Below, one piece after another: positions 32,422-42,124 of a DNA stretch of 64,000 nucleotides. Below the pieces are notes generated by a model, which saw only the letters and a list, made by a program, of their open reading frames with translations, was not told the origin of the DNA and did not search any database. How positions within the stretch are numbered: position 1 is the stretch's first letter; each line of letters begins with the position of its first letter. Both the position numbers and the translations under genes were made by a program. This stretch comes from Mycobacterium sp. ELW1 (GTDB lineage: Bacteria > Actinomycetota > Actinomycetes > Mycobacteriales > Mycobacteriaceae), in contig NZ_CP032155.1 in NCBI RefSeq assembly GCF_008329905.1, positions 1,798,001 to 1,862,000 on the forward strand. Direction: 5' to 3'.

Positions 32422-32476
32422 CGGGACGCGGCAACCGTCCCGCACACCGGTAGACAGATTTGGCATTCTGTTTACC
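32422..32476. promoter_or_regulatory. Two inverted repeats, candidate TetR operators
   Basis: CGGGACG-N7-CGTCCCG (32422-32442) is a perfect seven-pair repeat. GGTAGACAG-N10-CTGTTTACC (32449-32476) matches in eight of nine positions. Both lie in the gap between the divergent tetR and ligase genes, where TetR operators are normally found. Which one the regulator binds cannot be told from sequence. Confidence 0.5.
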
Positions 32477-32549
32477 CTGCGCTTCTATTGTGACCTAAGG
32501 CACCCTGGAAAGCCGGGGGATGCCGAAGTTGGCCCAGGAGGGGAGATCC

Positions 32550-34124
32550 GTGGCTGAGACCGTCCAGCAGCTGCTTCGTGAGCGCCTCGACGACACCACC
32601 CCGGCGGTGAAGTTCGGCGAGCAGGTGTGGACCTGGCGCGAACACCTCGACGAGGCGGCCCGCCAGGCGGCGGGTCTGATCGCGATCGCCGACCCGGATC
32701 GGCCGCTGCACGTCGGAACGCTGCTGGGCAACACTCCCGCGATGCTGACCGCCATGGCGGCGGCCGGCCTCGGCGGGTACGTGCTGTGCGGGGTGAACAA
32801 CACTCGCCGCGGCGCGGCGCTCGCCCGCGACATCGTCAAGGCCGACTGCCAGATCCTGCTCACCGATTCGGCGCACCGCGAGCTGCTCGAGGGGCTGGAG
32901 CTGCCCGGCGTCCGCGTGTTCGACGTCGACTCCGCCGAATGGTCGGCGCTGCTGGCCGGCGCCGGGGAGCTGACACCGCACCGGGAAGTCGCCGCGACCG
33001 ACACGTTCATGCTGATCTTCACCTCGGGCACCAGCGGTGAGCCCAAGGCGGTGCAGGTCGCGCACATGATGGTGCCGTTCGCCGGCGTCGCGTTGGCCGA
33101 CCGGTTCGGGATTACCGCCGACGACGTCTGCTACCTGTCGATGCCGCTGTTCCATTCGAACGCATTGATGGCCGGCTGGGCGGTGGCGCTCAACGCCGGT
33201 GCGGCGATGGCCCCGGCCGCGTTCTCGGCGTCCGGGCTGCTGGCCGACCTGCGACGGTACGGCGCCACCTACATGAACTACGTCGGCAAGCCGCTGGCCT
33301 ATGTCTTGGCCACGCCGGAGCAGCCCGACGACCACGACAATCCGCTGCGGGTCGCCTTCGGCAACGAGGCCACCGACCGCGACATCGCCGAGTTCGGCCG
33401 CCGCTTCGGATGTGCGGTGTGGGACGGGTTCGGCTCCACCGAGGGCGCGGTCATCATCACCCGCGAGGACGACTGCCCACCCGGTTCGGTCGGGCGCGGC
33501 TTTCCCGGCGTGGCCATCTACGACCCCGAGACCCGGCAGGAATGCGCGACGGCGGTGTTCGACGAGACCGGCGCGCTGGCCAACGCCGACGAGGCGGTGG
33601 GGGAGATCGTCAACACCACCGGCGGCGGCATGTTCGGCGGGTACTACAACGACGGCAACGCCACCGACGAACGCCTGCGTCACGGCATGTACTGGTCCGG
33701 TGACCTCGGCTACCGCGACGCCGACGGCTGGATCTACCTGGCCGGCCGCACCGCGGACTGGATGCGCGTCGACGGCGAGAACATGGCCGCCGCCCCTATC
33801 GAGCGGATCATCCTGCGGTTGCCGCAGGTCAGCCAGGTGGCGGTGTACCCGGTGCCGGACGAGCATGTGGGCGATCAGGTGATGGCGGCGATCGTGCTCG
33901 CCGACCACGCCGAACTGACCCCGGCCGAGCTCGAGGAGTTCCTGGCACAGCAGTCGGACCTGTCGCCCAAGTCGTGGCCTAGGTATGTCTGGATCGCCGA
34001 CAAGCTACCGGCCACCGCCACCAACAAGGTGCTCAAGCGAGAGCTGATCACCCAGGGGACCAAGCCCCGCAAGGGTGTGGTCTGGGCTCGCGCGGCGCGG
34101 TCGAGGAGCTACGCCATCGCCTGA
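32550..34124 (+). CDS. Acyl-CoA ligase of the FadD family
   Basis: A 524-residue ANL-superfamily enzyme expected to form acyl-CoA from a carboxylic acid and ATP. The P-loop motif is LIFTSGTSGEPKAVQV (about residue 155), followed by DGFGSTEGAV, MYWSGDLGYRDADGW and the hinge and Lys motif TATNKVLKREL near the C-terminus. GTG at 32550 is preferred because AGGAGGGGAG lies before it; the frame itself is open to 32520. It lacks the FAAL-type insertion of the ligase at 14055, so CoA is the likely acceptor. It resembles FadD1/FadD17-type mycobacterial ligases; the substrate is unknown. The adjacent TetR gene probably regulates it. Confidence 0.9.
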   Translation: MAETVQQLLRERLDDTTPAVKFGEQVWTWREHLDEAARQAAGLIAIADPDRPLHVGTLLGNTPAMLTAMAAAGLGGYVLCGVNNTRRGAALARDIVKADCQILLTDSAHRELLEGLELPGVRVFDVDSAEWSALLAGAGELTPHREVAATDTFMLIFTSGTSGEPKAVQVAHMMVPFAGVALADRFGITADDVCYLSMPLFHSNALMAGWAVALNAGAAMAPAAFSASGLLADLRRYGATYMNYVGKPLAYVLATPEQPDDHDNPLRVAFGNEATDRDIAEFGRRFGCAVWDGFGSTEGAVIITREDDCPPGSVGRGFPGVAIYDPETRQECATAVFDETGALANADEAVGEIVNTTGGGMFGGYYNDGNATDERLRHGMYWSGDLGYRDADGWIYLAGRTADWMRVDGENMAAAPIERIILRLPQVSQVAVYPVPDEHVGDQVMAAIVLADHAELTPAELEEFLAQQSDLSPKSWPRYVWIADKLPATATNKVLKRELITQGTKPRKGVVWARAARSRSYAIA

Positions 34125-34269
34125 GGAATAGGCCGAGGCAACCGCGCGTTTGGGCTGGTGACGGTCAACCTGGCATACTGGATCGTCGACCACCTCAGGT
34201 ACCGGTTCACGCTCGAATTGCCAGGAAAACACTCGGGCGACCCGGCGACCATCGAATGCAGAGGACACC

Positions 34270-34500
34270 ATGAAAACTGGGATTCATCCCGCCTACTCCG
34301 AGACCACCGTGGTCTGCGGTTGTGGCAACTCCTTCACCACTCGCAGCACCAAGGACGGCGGACACATCACCGTCGAGGTGTGCTCGCAGTGCCACCCGTT
34401 CTACACCGGCAAGCAGAAGATCCTCGACAGCGGCGGCCGCGTCGCCCGCTTCGAGAAGCGCTACGGCAAGCGCAAGACCGGCGAGACCGCCGACAAGTAG
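34270..34500 (+). CDS. rpmE: 50S ribosomal protein L31 (zinc-binding type)
   Basis: A 76-residue large-subunit protein. The zinc ligands are visible as CGCGNSF (CxC) and CSQCH (CxxC), so this is the C+ form rather than the zinc-free paralogue induced when zinc is scarce. The sequence begins [16 protein letters not shown], typical of the family. In M. tuberculosis it directly follows rho; here four genes and about 4.5 kb intervene. prfA follows 89 bases on. Confidence 0.98.
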   Translation: MKTGIHPAYSETTVVCGCGNSFTTRSTKDGGHITVEVCSQCHPFYTGKQKILDSGGRVARFEKRYGKRKTGETADK

Positions 34501-34589
34501 CTGCTTTACCGACGCCCGCTCTGCTGCCCTGCGCGCAGGCCGGGCGTCGGTTTGCGTTCGGGGCCGGTTGACGACAGGAGGAAGCGATC

Positions 34590-35657
34590 ATGACGCACGC
34601 GACGGTTGAGGCCGTGCTGACCGAACACGCTGACCTCGAGCGTCAGATGTCCGATCCGGCACTGCACGCCGACGCCGGCAATGCCCGCCGGGTGGGCCGC
34701 CGCTTCGCCCAGCTGGCCCCGATCGTCACCACCTACCGCAGGCTGGAGACCGCGCGCGGCGACCTCGAGGCCGCCCGCGAGCTGGCCGCTGAGGATGCCT
34801 CGTTCGCCGCCGAGGTGCCTGAACTCGAGGCCAGGGTCGCCGAGCTGGACGCCCATCTGACCGATCTGCTGGCACCGCGCGATCCGCACGACCCCGACGA
34901 CATCGTCCTCGAGGTGAAATCCGGTGAGGGCGGCGAGGAGTCGGCGCTGTTCGCCGCCGATCTGGCGCGCATGTACATCCGGTACGCCGAGCGGCACGGC
35001 TGGACGGTCACGATGCTCGACGAGACGTGGTCGGATCTCGGCGGCTACAAGGACGCGACGCTGTCGATCCGCAGCAAGGGCGACTCGGCGGATGGCGTGT
35101 GGTCGCGGATGAAATTCGAGGGCGGTGTGCACCGGGTGCAGCGGGTGCCGGTCACCGAATCGCAGGGCCGCGTCCACACCTCGGCTGCGGGTGTCCTCGT
35201 CTATCCCGAGCCCGAAGACGTCGAGGCTGTCCAAATCGACGAGTCCGACCTGCGGATCGATGTGTATCGCAGCTCCGGTAAGGGCGGCCAGGGCGTCAAC
35301 ACCACCGACTCGGCGGTCCGCATCACCCATCTGCCGACTGGCATCGTCGTCACCTGCCAGAACGAACGCTCGCAGCTGCAGAACAAGGCCCGCGCGATGG
35401 TGGTGCTCGCCGCGCGCCTGCAGGCGCTGGCCGAGGAGCAGGCGTCGGCCGACGCGTCGGCGGACCGGGCCAGCCAGATCCGCACGGTTGACCGCAGTGA
35501 GCGAATCCGGACCTACAACTTCCCCGAGAACCGCATCGCCGATCACCGGATCAACTTCAAGGCGCACAACCTCGATCAGGTGCTCGACGGCGAGCTCGAC
35601 CCGCTTCTCGATGCCCTTGCCGAGGCGGACAAGCAGACCCGGCTTCAGCAGGCATGA
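34590..35657 (+). CDS. prfA: Peptide chain release factor 1
   Basis: A 355-residue factor that recognises UAA and UAG stop codons. The codon-reading tripeptide is PVT in [15 protein letters not shown] (PAT in E. coli; mycobacteria have PVT), and the peptidyl-tRNA hydrolysis motif GGQ lies in [17 protein letters not shown] near residue 230. GACAGGAGGAA before the ATG is a strong ribosome site. prmC, whose product methylates the GGQ glutamine, starts within the prfA stop (ATGA overlap). Confidence 0.98.
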   Translation: MTHATVEAVLTEHADLERQMSDPALHADAGNARRVGRRFAQLAPIVTTYRRLETARGDLEAARELAAEDASFAAEVPELEARVAELDAHLTDLLAPRDPHDPDDIVLEVKSGEGGEESALFAADLARMYIRYAERHGWTVTMLDETWSDLGGYKDATLSIRSKGDSADGVWSRMKFEGGVHRVQRVPVTESQGRVHTSAAGVLVYPEPEDVEAVQIDESDLRIDVYRSSGKGGQGVNTTDSAVRITHLPTGIVVTCQNERSQLQNKARAMVVLAARLQALAEEQASADASADRASQIRTVDRSERIRTYNFPENRIADHRINFKAHNLDQVLDGELDPLLDALAEADKQTRLQQA

Positions 35658-36454
35658 CGACCAGGCTGCGGCAGGCCATCGCCGTGGCCACCGCTGCGCT
35701 CGCCCGGGCGGGCATCGACTCGGCGCGCATCGACGCTGAGCTGTTGGCGGCCCATCTGGCCGGTATCGATCGTGGCCGGCTGGCCACCATCGACGAGCCC
35801 GATGCCGACTTCTTCCGCCGCTACGACGACATCATCAATGCCCGGTGCACCCGCGTCCCGGTGCAGCACCTGACCGGCTCGGCGCCGTTCGGCCCGCTGG
35901 AACTGACGGTCGGTCCCGGCGTGTTCATCCCGCGCCCGGAGACCGAGGCGCTGCTGGAATGGGCGCTGGCGCAACGCTTGCCCGCTCAGCCGGTGATCGT
36001 CGATCTGTGCACCGGATCCGGTGCGCTGGCGATCGCGCTGGCCACTGCGTGGCCGCAGGCGCGGGTCATCGCCGTCGACGACGACCCCACCGCGCTGGGT
36101 TACGCCCGCCGCAACGCCGAGTCGACCGCTGTCGAATTGGTGCAGGCCGACGTGACCGTCGCAGGGCTGCTCCCAGAGTTGCGCGGTAGCGTCGACCTTG
36201 TGGTGTCCAACCCGCCGTACATCCCCGTGGGAGCAGAGCTGGAACCCGAAGTGGCCGACCACGACCCGGCGCACGCGTTGTTCGGCGGCGACGACGGGAT
36301 GGCCGTGATCGGGCCGATCGCGCGCCTGGCCGGCTGCTGGCTCAAGCCTGGCGGGCTCTTCGCCGTCGAGCACGATGACACCACGTCGCAGCTGACTGTC
36401 GAAACCATCAGCGCCACAGAGCTTTTCAGTGATATCACCCCCACCACGATCTAG
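35654..36454 (+). CDS. prmC: Release factor glutamine methyltransferase, 3' end frameshifted
   Basis: A SAM-dependent N5-glutamine methyltransferase acting on the GGQ motif of RF1/RF2 (HemK). Visible are [14 protein letters not shown], the SAM loop [15 protein letters not shown] (about residue 117) and the catalytic VSNPPYIP (about 190). As read, the protein is 266 residues and ends in ITPTTI. In the next frame the sequence continues [14 protein letters not shown], the normal HemK ending, and stops at 36504 in a GTGA overlap with sua5. One missing C in the CCCCC run near 36438-36442 explains this. The core enzyme is complete, so activity may survive even if the frameshift is real; a sequencing error is equally likely. 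Confidence 0.93.
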   Translation: MTTRLRQAIAVATAALARAGIDSARIDAELLAAHLAGIDRGRLATIDEPDADFFRRYDDIINARCTRVPVQHLTGSAPFGPLELTVGPGVFIPRPETEALLEWALAQRLPAQPVIVDLCTGSGALAIALATAWPQARVIAVDDDPTALGYARRNAESTAVELVQADVTVAGLLPELRGSVDLVVSNPPYIPVGAELEPEVADHDPAHALFGGDDGMAVIGPIARLAGCWLKPGGLFAVEHDDTTSQLTVETISATELFSDITPTTI

Positions 36455-36500
36455 CCGGCCGCCCGCGGTTCGTGACGGCCCGCCGGGTAAAGGAGTCAGC

Positions 36501-37154
36501 GTGACCCAGGTGTTCGACTGTGCCGACCCCAATCAGCGCGCCGAGGCGATCGCCGCCGCGGCGGCGGCGGTCAAGAGCAGCCGGCTGGTCGTGATGCCCA
36601 CCGACACGGTGTACGGCATCGGGGCCGACGCCTTCGACAGCGGCGCCGTGTCGGCGCTGCTGGCCGCCAAGGGTCGTGGTCGCGACATGCCGGTCGGGGT
36701 TCTCGTCGGGTCCTGGCACACCATCGAAGGCCTGGTGTATTCGGTGCCGCACAGCGCCCGTGAACTGATTCGGGCGTTCTGGCCGGGTGCGCTGAGCTTG
36801 GTTGTCCAGCAGGCGCCCTCGCTGCAGTGGGACCTCGGCGACGCCCGTGGCACCGTGATGTTGCGAATGCCGCTGCATCCGGTGGCGATCGAACTGCTGC
36901 GCGAGACCGGCCCGATGGCGGTCTCCAGCGCGAACCTGTCCGGCCGGCCGGCGGCAACGACGTCGGAGGAGGCGCAGCGCCAGCTCGGTGATCTGGTCCA
37001 GGTGTATCTCGATGCCGGGCCGTCGCAGGAGCAGGCCGCCTCGACGATCGTCGACCTCACCGGGTCCACCCCGCGGCTGCTGCGCGAGGGGCCGATCAGC
37101 GCGGCCGCCATCGCCGAGGTGCTCAGCACCGACGTCGCGTCGTTGACCGCCTGA
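36501..37154 (+). CDS. L-threonylcarbamoyladenylate synthase (Sua5/TsaC family)
   Basis: A 217-residue YrdC-fold enzyme making threonylcarbamoyl-AMP from threonine, bicarbonate and ATP for the t6A37 modification of ANN-decoding tRNAs. Visible motifs are VVMPTDTVYGIGADAFD, AAKGRGRDMPVGVLVG, FWPGALSLVV and MAVSSANLSGRPAATT. It has no C-terminal Sua5 domain, so it is the short form. GTG at 36501 has AAAGGAG eight bases upstream. It corresponds to Rv1301 in the same position, between prmC and wecA. Confidence 0.93.
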   Translation: MTQVFDCADPNQRAEAIAAAAAAVKSSRLVVMPTDTVYGIGADAFDSGAVSALLAAKGRGRDMPVGVLVGSWHTIEGLVYSVPHSARELIRAFWPGALSLVVQQAPSLQWDLGDARGTVMLRMPLHPVAIELLRETGPMAVSSANLSGRPAATTSEEAQRQLGDLVQVYLDAGPSQEQAASTIVDLTGSTPRLLREGPISAAAIAEVLSTDVASLTA

Positions 37155-37187
37155 ACCGCCACAGATTGGTGCAGTACGGTTTTTGCG

Positions 37188-38390
37188 ATGGCCAGCACAT
37201 CGGAATTCGTTGCGAGCACAACGCTCGCGCTGGCTGACCGTGGCGCCGGTGTTCCGTTGCGCGAGTTGGCCCTTGTCGGGCTGACCGCCGCGATCATCAC
37301 CTATTTCGCCACCGGCTGGGTGCGGGTGTTCGCCACCCGGGTCGGCGCGGTGGCCTACCCGCGCGAGCGTGACGTCCACCTCAAGCCAACCCCGCGGATG
37401 GGCGGCCTGGCGATGTACGTCGGCGTCGTCGTGGCGGTCTTCCTGGCTTCGCAGTTGCCCGCGCTCACCCGCGGATTCATCTACTCCTCGGGCATGCCGG
37501 CGGTCGTGGTCGCCGGTGGGCTGATCATGGGCATCGGGCTGATCGACGACCGGTGGGGTCTGGACGCGCTGACGAAGTTCGCGGGCCAAATCACCGCGGC
37601 CAGCGTCCTGGTCACGATGGGCGTGGCGTGGAGTGTCCTGTACATCCCGCTCGGCGGGGTCGGCACCATCGTGCTGGACCAGGTGTCCTCGATCCTGCTG
37701 ACGCTGGCGTTGACGGTGTCGATCGTGAATGCGATGAATTTCGTCGACGGCCTCGACGGCTTGGCGGCGGGCCTCGGGCTGATCACCGCGCTGGCGATCT
37801 GCATCTTCTCGGTCGGCCTGCTGCGCGACCATGGCGGCGATGTGCTGTTCTACCCGCCCGCGGTGATCTCGGTGGTGCTGGCGGGCGCGTGTCTGGGGTT
37901 CCTGCCGCACAACTTCTACCGCGCCAAGATCTTCATGGGTGATTCCGGCTCGATGCTCATCGGTCTGATGCTGGCCGCGGCGTCCACCACCGCGGCCGGG
38001 CCGATCTCGCAGAGCGCCTACGGCGCGCGGGATGTGTTCGCCCTGCTCTCGCCGTTCCTGTTGGTCGTCGCGGTGATGCTGGTTCCGGCGCTGGACACGC
38101 TGCTGGCCATCGTCCGCCGCACCCGTGCCGGTCGCAGCCCGCTGAGCCCGGACAAGATGCATCTGCATCACCGGCTGCTGCAGATCGGGCACTCGCATCG
38201 CCGCGCTGTGCTGCTGATCTACCTGTGGGTGGGCATCATTGCGTTCGGTGCGGCGGCGACCATCTTCTTCGACCCGCGCTACACCGGGGCGGTGATGCTG
38301 GCGGCGATCGTCGGCGCCATCGTGGTCACGTTGATCCCACTGTTGCGCCGCCGGGACGACGATTACGAGGGACTTTACGACAGTAAGTAG
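37188..38390 (+). CDS. wecA: Decaprenyl-phosphate N-acetylglucosamine-1-phosphate transferase
   Basis: A 400-residue polytopic membrane enzyme (Rfe/WecA) that moves GlcNAc-1-phosphate from UDP-GlcNAc to decaprenyl phosphate, starting the linker between peptidoglycan and arabinogalactan. About eleven hydrophobic segments are visible, with the cytoplasmic motifs GLIDDRWGLD, NAMNFVDGLDGLAAG, KIFMGDSGSML and the HIHH-type loop KMHLHHRLLQIGHSH. The start is the ATG at 37188, 33 bases after sua5. A 248-base leader then precedes atpI. Confidence 0.95.
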   Translation: MASTSEFVASTTLALADRGAGVPLRELALVGLTAAIITYFATGWVRVFATRVGAVAYPRERDVHLKPTPRMGGLAMYVGVVVAVFLASQLPALTRGFIYSSGMPAVVVAGGLIMGIGLIDDRWGLDALTKFAGQITAASVLVTMGVAWSVLYIPLGGVGTIVLDQVSSILLTLALTVSIVNAMNFVDGLDGLAAGLGLITALAICIFSVGLLRDHGGDVLFYPPAVISVVLAGACLGFLPHNFYRAKIFMGDSGSMLIGLMLAAASTTAAGPISQSAYGARDVFALLSPFLLVVAVMLVPALDTLLAIVRRTRAGRSPLSPDKMHLHHRLLQIGHSHRRAVLLIYLWVGIIAFGAAATIFFDPRYTGAVMLAAIVGAIVVTLIPLLRRRDDDYEGLYDSK

Positions 38391-38638
38391 TAGACGTGTT
38401 TTCTGCCGTCTACCATGTGGTACGGTGCTGGCAGAACCCAGCCGAGACACAGCAAGAAACCTCGCGGGTTGCCGGCCCGGCCCATCGGATTCACGTCCGA
38501 TCGGCGCCGATTTACGACCGACAAAGGGAGCTGCCCCTTGGGTGATTCCAGCGCGCCTGTCGCCCTCCGATACGCTCGGCGGACCAGGACGAAGAATCGC
38601 TTGACCGGCTCCCCAGAACGCAAGATTGAGGTGAACCT
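38391..38638 (+). promoter_or_regulatory. Leader region of the ATP synthase operon
   Basis: This gap between wecA and atpI should carry the atp promoter or be its leader. A perfect seven-pair hairpin, GTAGACG with CGTCTAC around ten bases (38390-38413), starts at the last base of the wecA stop; no T run follows. I cannot fix a -10/-35 pair. The ribosome site of atpI (GAGGTG) lies at the end. Confidence 0.45.
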
Positions 38639-39115
38639 GTGACGACACCAGCGCAAGATGCGCCGTTGGTGTTTCCGTCCGTTGCCTTCCGGCCCGTTCG
38701 GCTCCTTGCGATCTGCGCTGCGCTGACCGCCCTCGCGGTGGTGCTGGCCGCGGTGGCCGGCTACGTCCTGTTCGGGGTTTTCTTCGGCGTCGGCCTGGCG
38801 CTGGGTCTGGTCAACGCCGTTCTGGTTCAGCGGTCGGTGGAGTCGATCACCGCCGGTGACCACCCGCTCAAGCGCAAGATGGCACTGAACTCCGCGACGC
38901 GGTTGCTGGTGATCACCTCGATCGGCCTGGCCATCGCGATCATCTTCCGGCCCCTGGGGCTGGGTGTGCTCTTTGGTTTGGCGCTGTTCCAAGTTCTTTT
39001 GGTTTTGAGCACCGCGTTGCCGGTGTGGAAGAAAATTCGCACGGGCGACCACGACGCCGACGTAGTTGCAAGCCCCGGAGCTGCCGGCTCCGCCGACGAA
39101 GCACCGAAGGATTGA
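38639..39115 (+). CDS. atpI: ATP synthase accessory protein I (AtpI-like)
   Basis: A 158-residue membrane protein with four hydrophobic segments ([75 protein letters not shown]), matching the Rv1303/AtpI family that heads ATP synthase operons and helps c-ring assembly. GTG at 38639 follows GAGGTG. Seven bases separate it from atpB, so it is part of the operon. The C-terminal 25 residues are acidic and cytoplasmic. Confidence 0.88.
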   Translation: MTTPAQDAPLVFPSVAFRPVRLLAICAALTALAVVLAAVAGYVLFGVFFGVGLALGLVNAVLVQRSVESITAGDHPLKRKMALNSATRLLVITSIGLAIAIIFRPLGLGVLFGLALFQVLLVLSTALPVWKKIRTGDHDADVVASPGAAGSADEAPKD

Positions 39116-39122
39116 CCACGCG

Positions 39123-39878
39123 ATGAGTGAACGCATCCTCGCCGAGGCCGCCATCGAGGTCGGCCACCACGACACCGCCACATGGCTGGGTATGACGGTC
39201 AACGTCGACACCATCCTGGCGACCGCGATCGCCGCCGTGATCGTGATCGCGCTGGCGTTCGTGCTGCGAGCCAAGGTCACCTCGACCGGCGTGCCCAGCG
39301 GCGTCCAGCTGCTGTGGGAGACGCTGACGACGCAGATGCGCGGCCAGATCGAATCCGCGATCGGCATGAAGATCGCGCCGTTCGTGCTGCCGCTCGCGGT
39401 GGCGCTGTTCATCTTCATCCTGATCGCCAACTGGATCTCGGTGCTGCCCGTGCAGTACGGCACCGCCGACGGCGGCACCCATGAGCTGCTCAAGCCGCCG
39501 GCCGCCGACATCAACTTCGTGCTGGCGCTCGCGCTGTTCGTGTTCTTCTGCTACCACGCGGCCGGCATCTGGCGCCGCGGCCTCATCGGCCACCCGGTGA
39601 AGCTGCTCAAGGGCCACGTCGCGTTCCTCGCCCCGATCAACCTCGTCGAGGAACTGGCCAAGCCGATCTCGTTGTCGCTCCGACTTTTCGGCAACATCTT
39701 CGCCGGCGGCATCATGGTCGCGCTGATCGCGCTGTTCCCGCCCTACATCATGTGGGCGCCCAACGCGATCTGGAAGACGTTCGACTTGTTCGTCGGCCTG
39801 ATCCAGGCGTTCATCTTCGCGCTTCTGACGATCCTGTACTTCAGCCAGTCGATGGAACTGGAAGAAGACCACCACTAA
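39123..39878 (+). CDS. atpB: ATP synthase F0 subunit a
   Basis: A 251-residue membrane subunit forming the proton half-channels against the c-ring. The essential Arg lies in [19 protein letters not shown] (about residue 185), and a further conserved C-terminal helix ([19 protein letters not shown]) follows. The start is ATG at 39123, seven bases after atpI. Length and order match other mycobacteria. Confidence 0.97.
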   Translation: MSERILAEAAIEVGHHDTATWLGMTVNVDTILATAIAAVIVIALAFVLRAKVTSTGVPSGVQLLWETLTTQMRGQIESAIGMKIAPFVLPLAVALFIFILIANWISVLPVQYGTADGGTHELLKPPAADINFVLALALFVFFCYHAAGIWRRGLIGHPVKLLKGHVAFLAPINLVEELAKPISLSLRLFGNIFAGGIMVALIALFPPYIMWAPNAIWKTFDLFVGLIQAFIFALLTILYFSQSMELEEDHH

Positions 39879-39945
39879 AAGACGTGTTCGACCCCCGAAC
39901 CACCCACAGCCTGGTAGGTGTCCTACCAGCAATCAAGGAGGATAA

Positions 39946-40200
<255 letters not shown>

Positions 40201-40205
40201 TCGGC

Positions 40206-40718
40206 ATGGGGGAGCACAGCGTCACTCTGTTGGCGGCCGAGGAAGGTGGCACCCAGAACTTCCTCGTCCCCAACGGCACCTTCTTCTTCGTACTCGCGAT
40301 CTTCCTGATCGTGCTGGGCGTGATCGGCAAGTTCGTCGTGCCGCCGGTCCAGAAGGTGCTCGGTGAGCGCGAGAAGATGGTCGCCAAGACCACCGAGAAC
40401 AACCGCAAGGCCACTGAACTGGATGCCGCCGCGGACTCCGACTTCCAGAAGGTGATGGCGGAGGCCCGCACCGAGGCGTCGGGGATCCGCGACGAGGCCC
40501 GGGCCGAGGGTCGCAAGATCCTCGAGGAGCACCGGGGCCGCGCCAGCGAGGAGGCTGCCGCAACCCTGCAGCAGGCGGCCGATCAGCTCAAGCAGCAGAG
40601 CGACAGCATCTCCGGTGACCTGAGGTCGTCGGTGGACACGCTTTCTGCCACGCTGGCCAGCCGCGTTCTGGGTGTTGAGGTCTCCAGCGAGTCGGCGACA
40701 ACGGCGCCGGGACGGTAG
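40206..40718 (+). CDS. atpF: ATP synthase F0 subunit b
   Basis: A 170-residue peripheral-stalk subunit: one N-terminal membrane helix ([21 protein letters not shown], in part [16 protein letters not shown]) and a long charged coiled coil rich in Ala, Glu, Arg and Gln. It starts five bases after the atpE stop. It pairs with the separate b-like N-terminus of the fused b-delta protein encoded next. Confidence 0.96.
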   Translation: MGEHSVTLLAAEEGGTQNFLVPNGTFFFVLAIFLIVLGVIGKFVVPPVQKVLGEREKMVAKTTENNRKATELDAAADSDFQKVMAEARTEASGIRDEARAEGRKILEEHRGRASEEAAATLQQAADQLKQQSDSISGDLRSSVDTLSATLASRVLGVEVSSESATTAPGR

Positions 40719-40721
40719 GAC

Positions 40722-42053
40722 ATGTCAACCTTCATCGGACAGCTCATCGGCTTCGCGGTCATCGTGGCCATCATCTGGCGGTACGTCGTGCCGCCGCTGA
40801 AGAACATGATGGCCAACCAGAAAGAGGCCGTCCGCACTCAGCTCGACGACAGCGCCAAGGCCGGTCAGCGATTGGCTGATGCCGACAAGCATCACGCCAA
40901 GCGGGTCGACGAGGCCAAGACCGAGGCCAAGCGCATCGTCGAAGAGGCGCGGGTCGATGCCGAGGGCATCACCGCGCAGCTGCGTGCGCAGGCAGATGTC
41001 GAGGTGGAGCGGATCAAAGTCCAAGGTGCGCAACAGGTTCAGTTGCTGCGCGCTCAGCTGATCCGGCAACTGCGTCAAGACCTCGGCAGTGAGTCGGTGC
41101 GCCGCGCAGGCGAGCTGGTGCGTGCGCACGTCGCTGACTCGCAGTCGCAGTCCGCCACTGTCGACCGCTTCCTGGACGAACTGGATTCGATGGCGCCGGC
41201 GGCCTACGCGCCGGAGGCCGGTTCGGATCTGCGATCGGCCAGTCGCGAGGCGCAGGCCGCGGTAGTCGAGAAGTTCGACGCGCTGTCCTCGGATCTGTCG
41301 GCCGATGCGTTGTCCGCCCTGTCCGACGACCTTGCGTCGGTTGCCGGGTTGCTGATCGCGGAGCCCATCCTCACCCGCCATCTCGCGGAGTCGTCCGGTG
41401 AGGTCGACGCCAAGAAGCAGTTGATCCACCGGCTGCTGGACGGCAAGGTCGGCGACAACACACTGGAACTGCTCGAGACCGCGGTGTCGGTGCGCTGGTC
41501 GCTGACGTCGGATCTGGTCGACGTCGTCGAGCATGTCGCGCGGCTGGCACTGCTGACTCGTGCGGACCGCGAGAACCAGGCCGACGAGCTCGAGGAGCAG
41601 CTCTTCCGCTTCACCCGCATCCTGGACGAGCAGCCCCGGCTGACTTCCCTGCTGGGTGACTACGCCGCACCGGCCGACGGCCGAATCGAGTTGCTGCGCA
41701 AGGTCCTCGGTGAGGGCAGCGGCGCCAGCGCGACCGCGACCGCCCTGCTGGTTCAGACCATCAGCCTGCTGCGCGGCGACCGGGCCGACGAAGCGGTGCT
41801 GGAGCTGGCTCAGCTTGCGGTCGCTCGGCGCGGCGAGGTCGTCGCGCAGGTCAGTGCGGCTGCCGAGCTCAGTTCGGAACAGCGCACCCGCCTGACCGAG
41901 GTGCTGACCCGGATCTACAACCACCCTGTTTCGGTGCAGCTGAACATCGATCCCTCTCTGCTCGGCGGCCTTTCGGTCGCCGTCGGCGACGAGGTGATCG
42001 ACGGGACGTTGTCCTCACGGCTGGATGCAGCCGTGACGCGGCTTCCCGATTAG
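40722..42053 (+). CDS. atpH: ATP synthase fused subunit b-delta
   Basis: A 443-residue fusion characteristic of mycobacteria. Residues 1-25 form a membrane anchor ([20 protein letters not shown]), residues 25-150 a b-type coiled coil, and the region after about 265 is the delta subunit ([39 protein letters not shown]). It links F1 to F0 in the peripheral stalk. Three bases separate it from atpF. The b segment plus the separate AtpF give the two b-type helices of the stalk. Confidence 0.97.
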   Translation: MSTFIGQLIGFAVIVAIIWRYVVPPLKNMMANQKEAVRTQLDDSAKAGQRLADADKHHAKRVDEAKTEAKRIVEEARVDAEGITAQLRAQADVEVERIKVQGAQQVQLLRAQLIRQLRQDLGSESVRRAGELVRAHVADSQSQSATVDRFLDELDSMAPAAYAPEAGSDLRSASREAQAAVVEKFDALSSDLSADALSALSDDLASVAGLLIAEPILTRHLAESSGEVDAKKQLIHRLLDGKVGDNTLELLETAVSVRWSLTSDLVDVVEHVARLALLTRADRENQADELEEQLFRFTRILDEQPRLTSLLGDYAAPADGRIELLRKVLGEGSGASATATALLVQTISLLRGDRADEAVLELAQLAVARRGEVVAQVSAAAELSSEQRTRLTEVLTRIYNHPVSVQLNIDPSLLGGLSVAVGDEVIDGTLSSRLDAAVTRLPD

Positions 42054-42124
42054 CCGACCGACCGACCGGCCGAAAAGCCAACCGAACCCCAAGACCCAAA
42101 ACAAAGGCAGGAAGACGAAAAGCC

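Noticed and set aside
38415..38642. A 75-codon upstream frame that overlaps the atpI start by four bases (GTGA)
   Set aside because: The overlap looks like translational coupling, but there is no ribosome site before the ATG and the peptide is Arg-rich and featureless. Chance is more likely.
36435..38648. A 737-codon open frame on the minus strand across sua5 and wecA
   Set aside because: Shadow frame rich in Arg, Gln and His opposite sure genes, without any recognisable motif.
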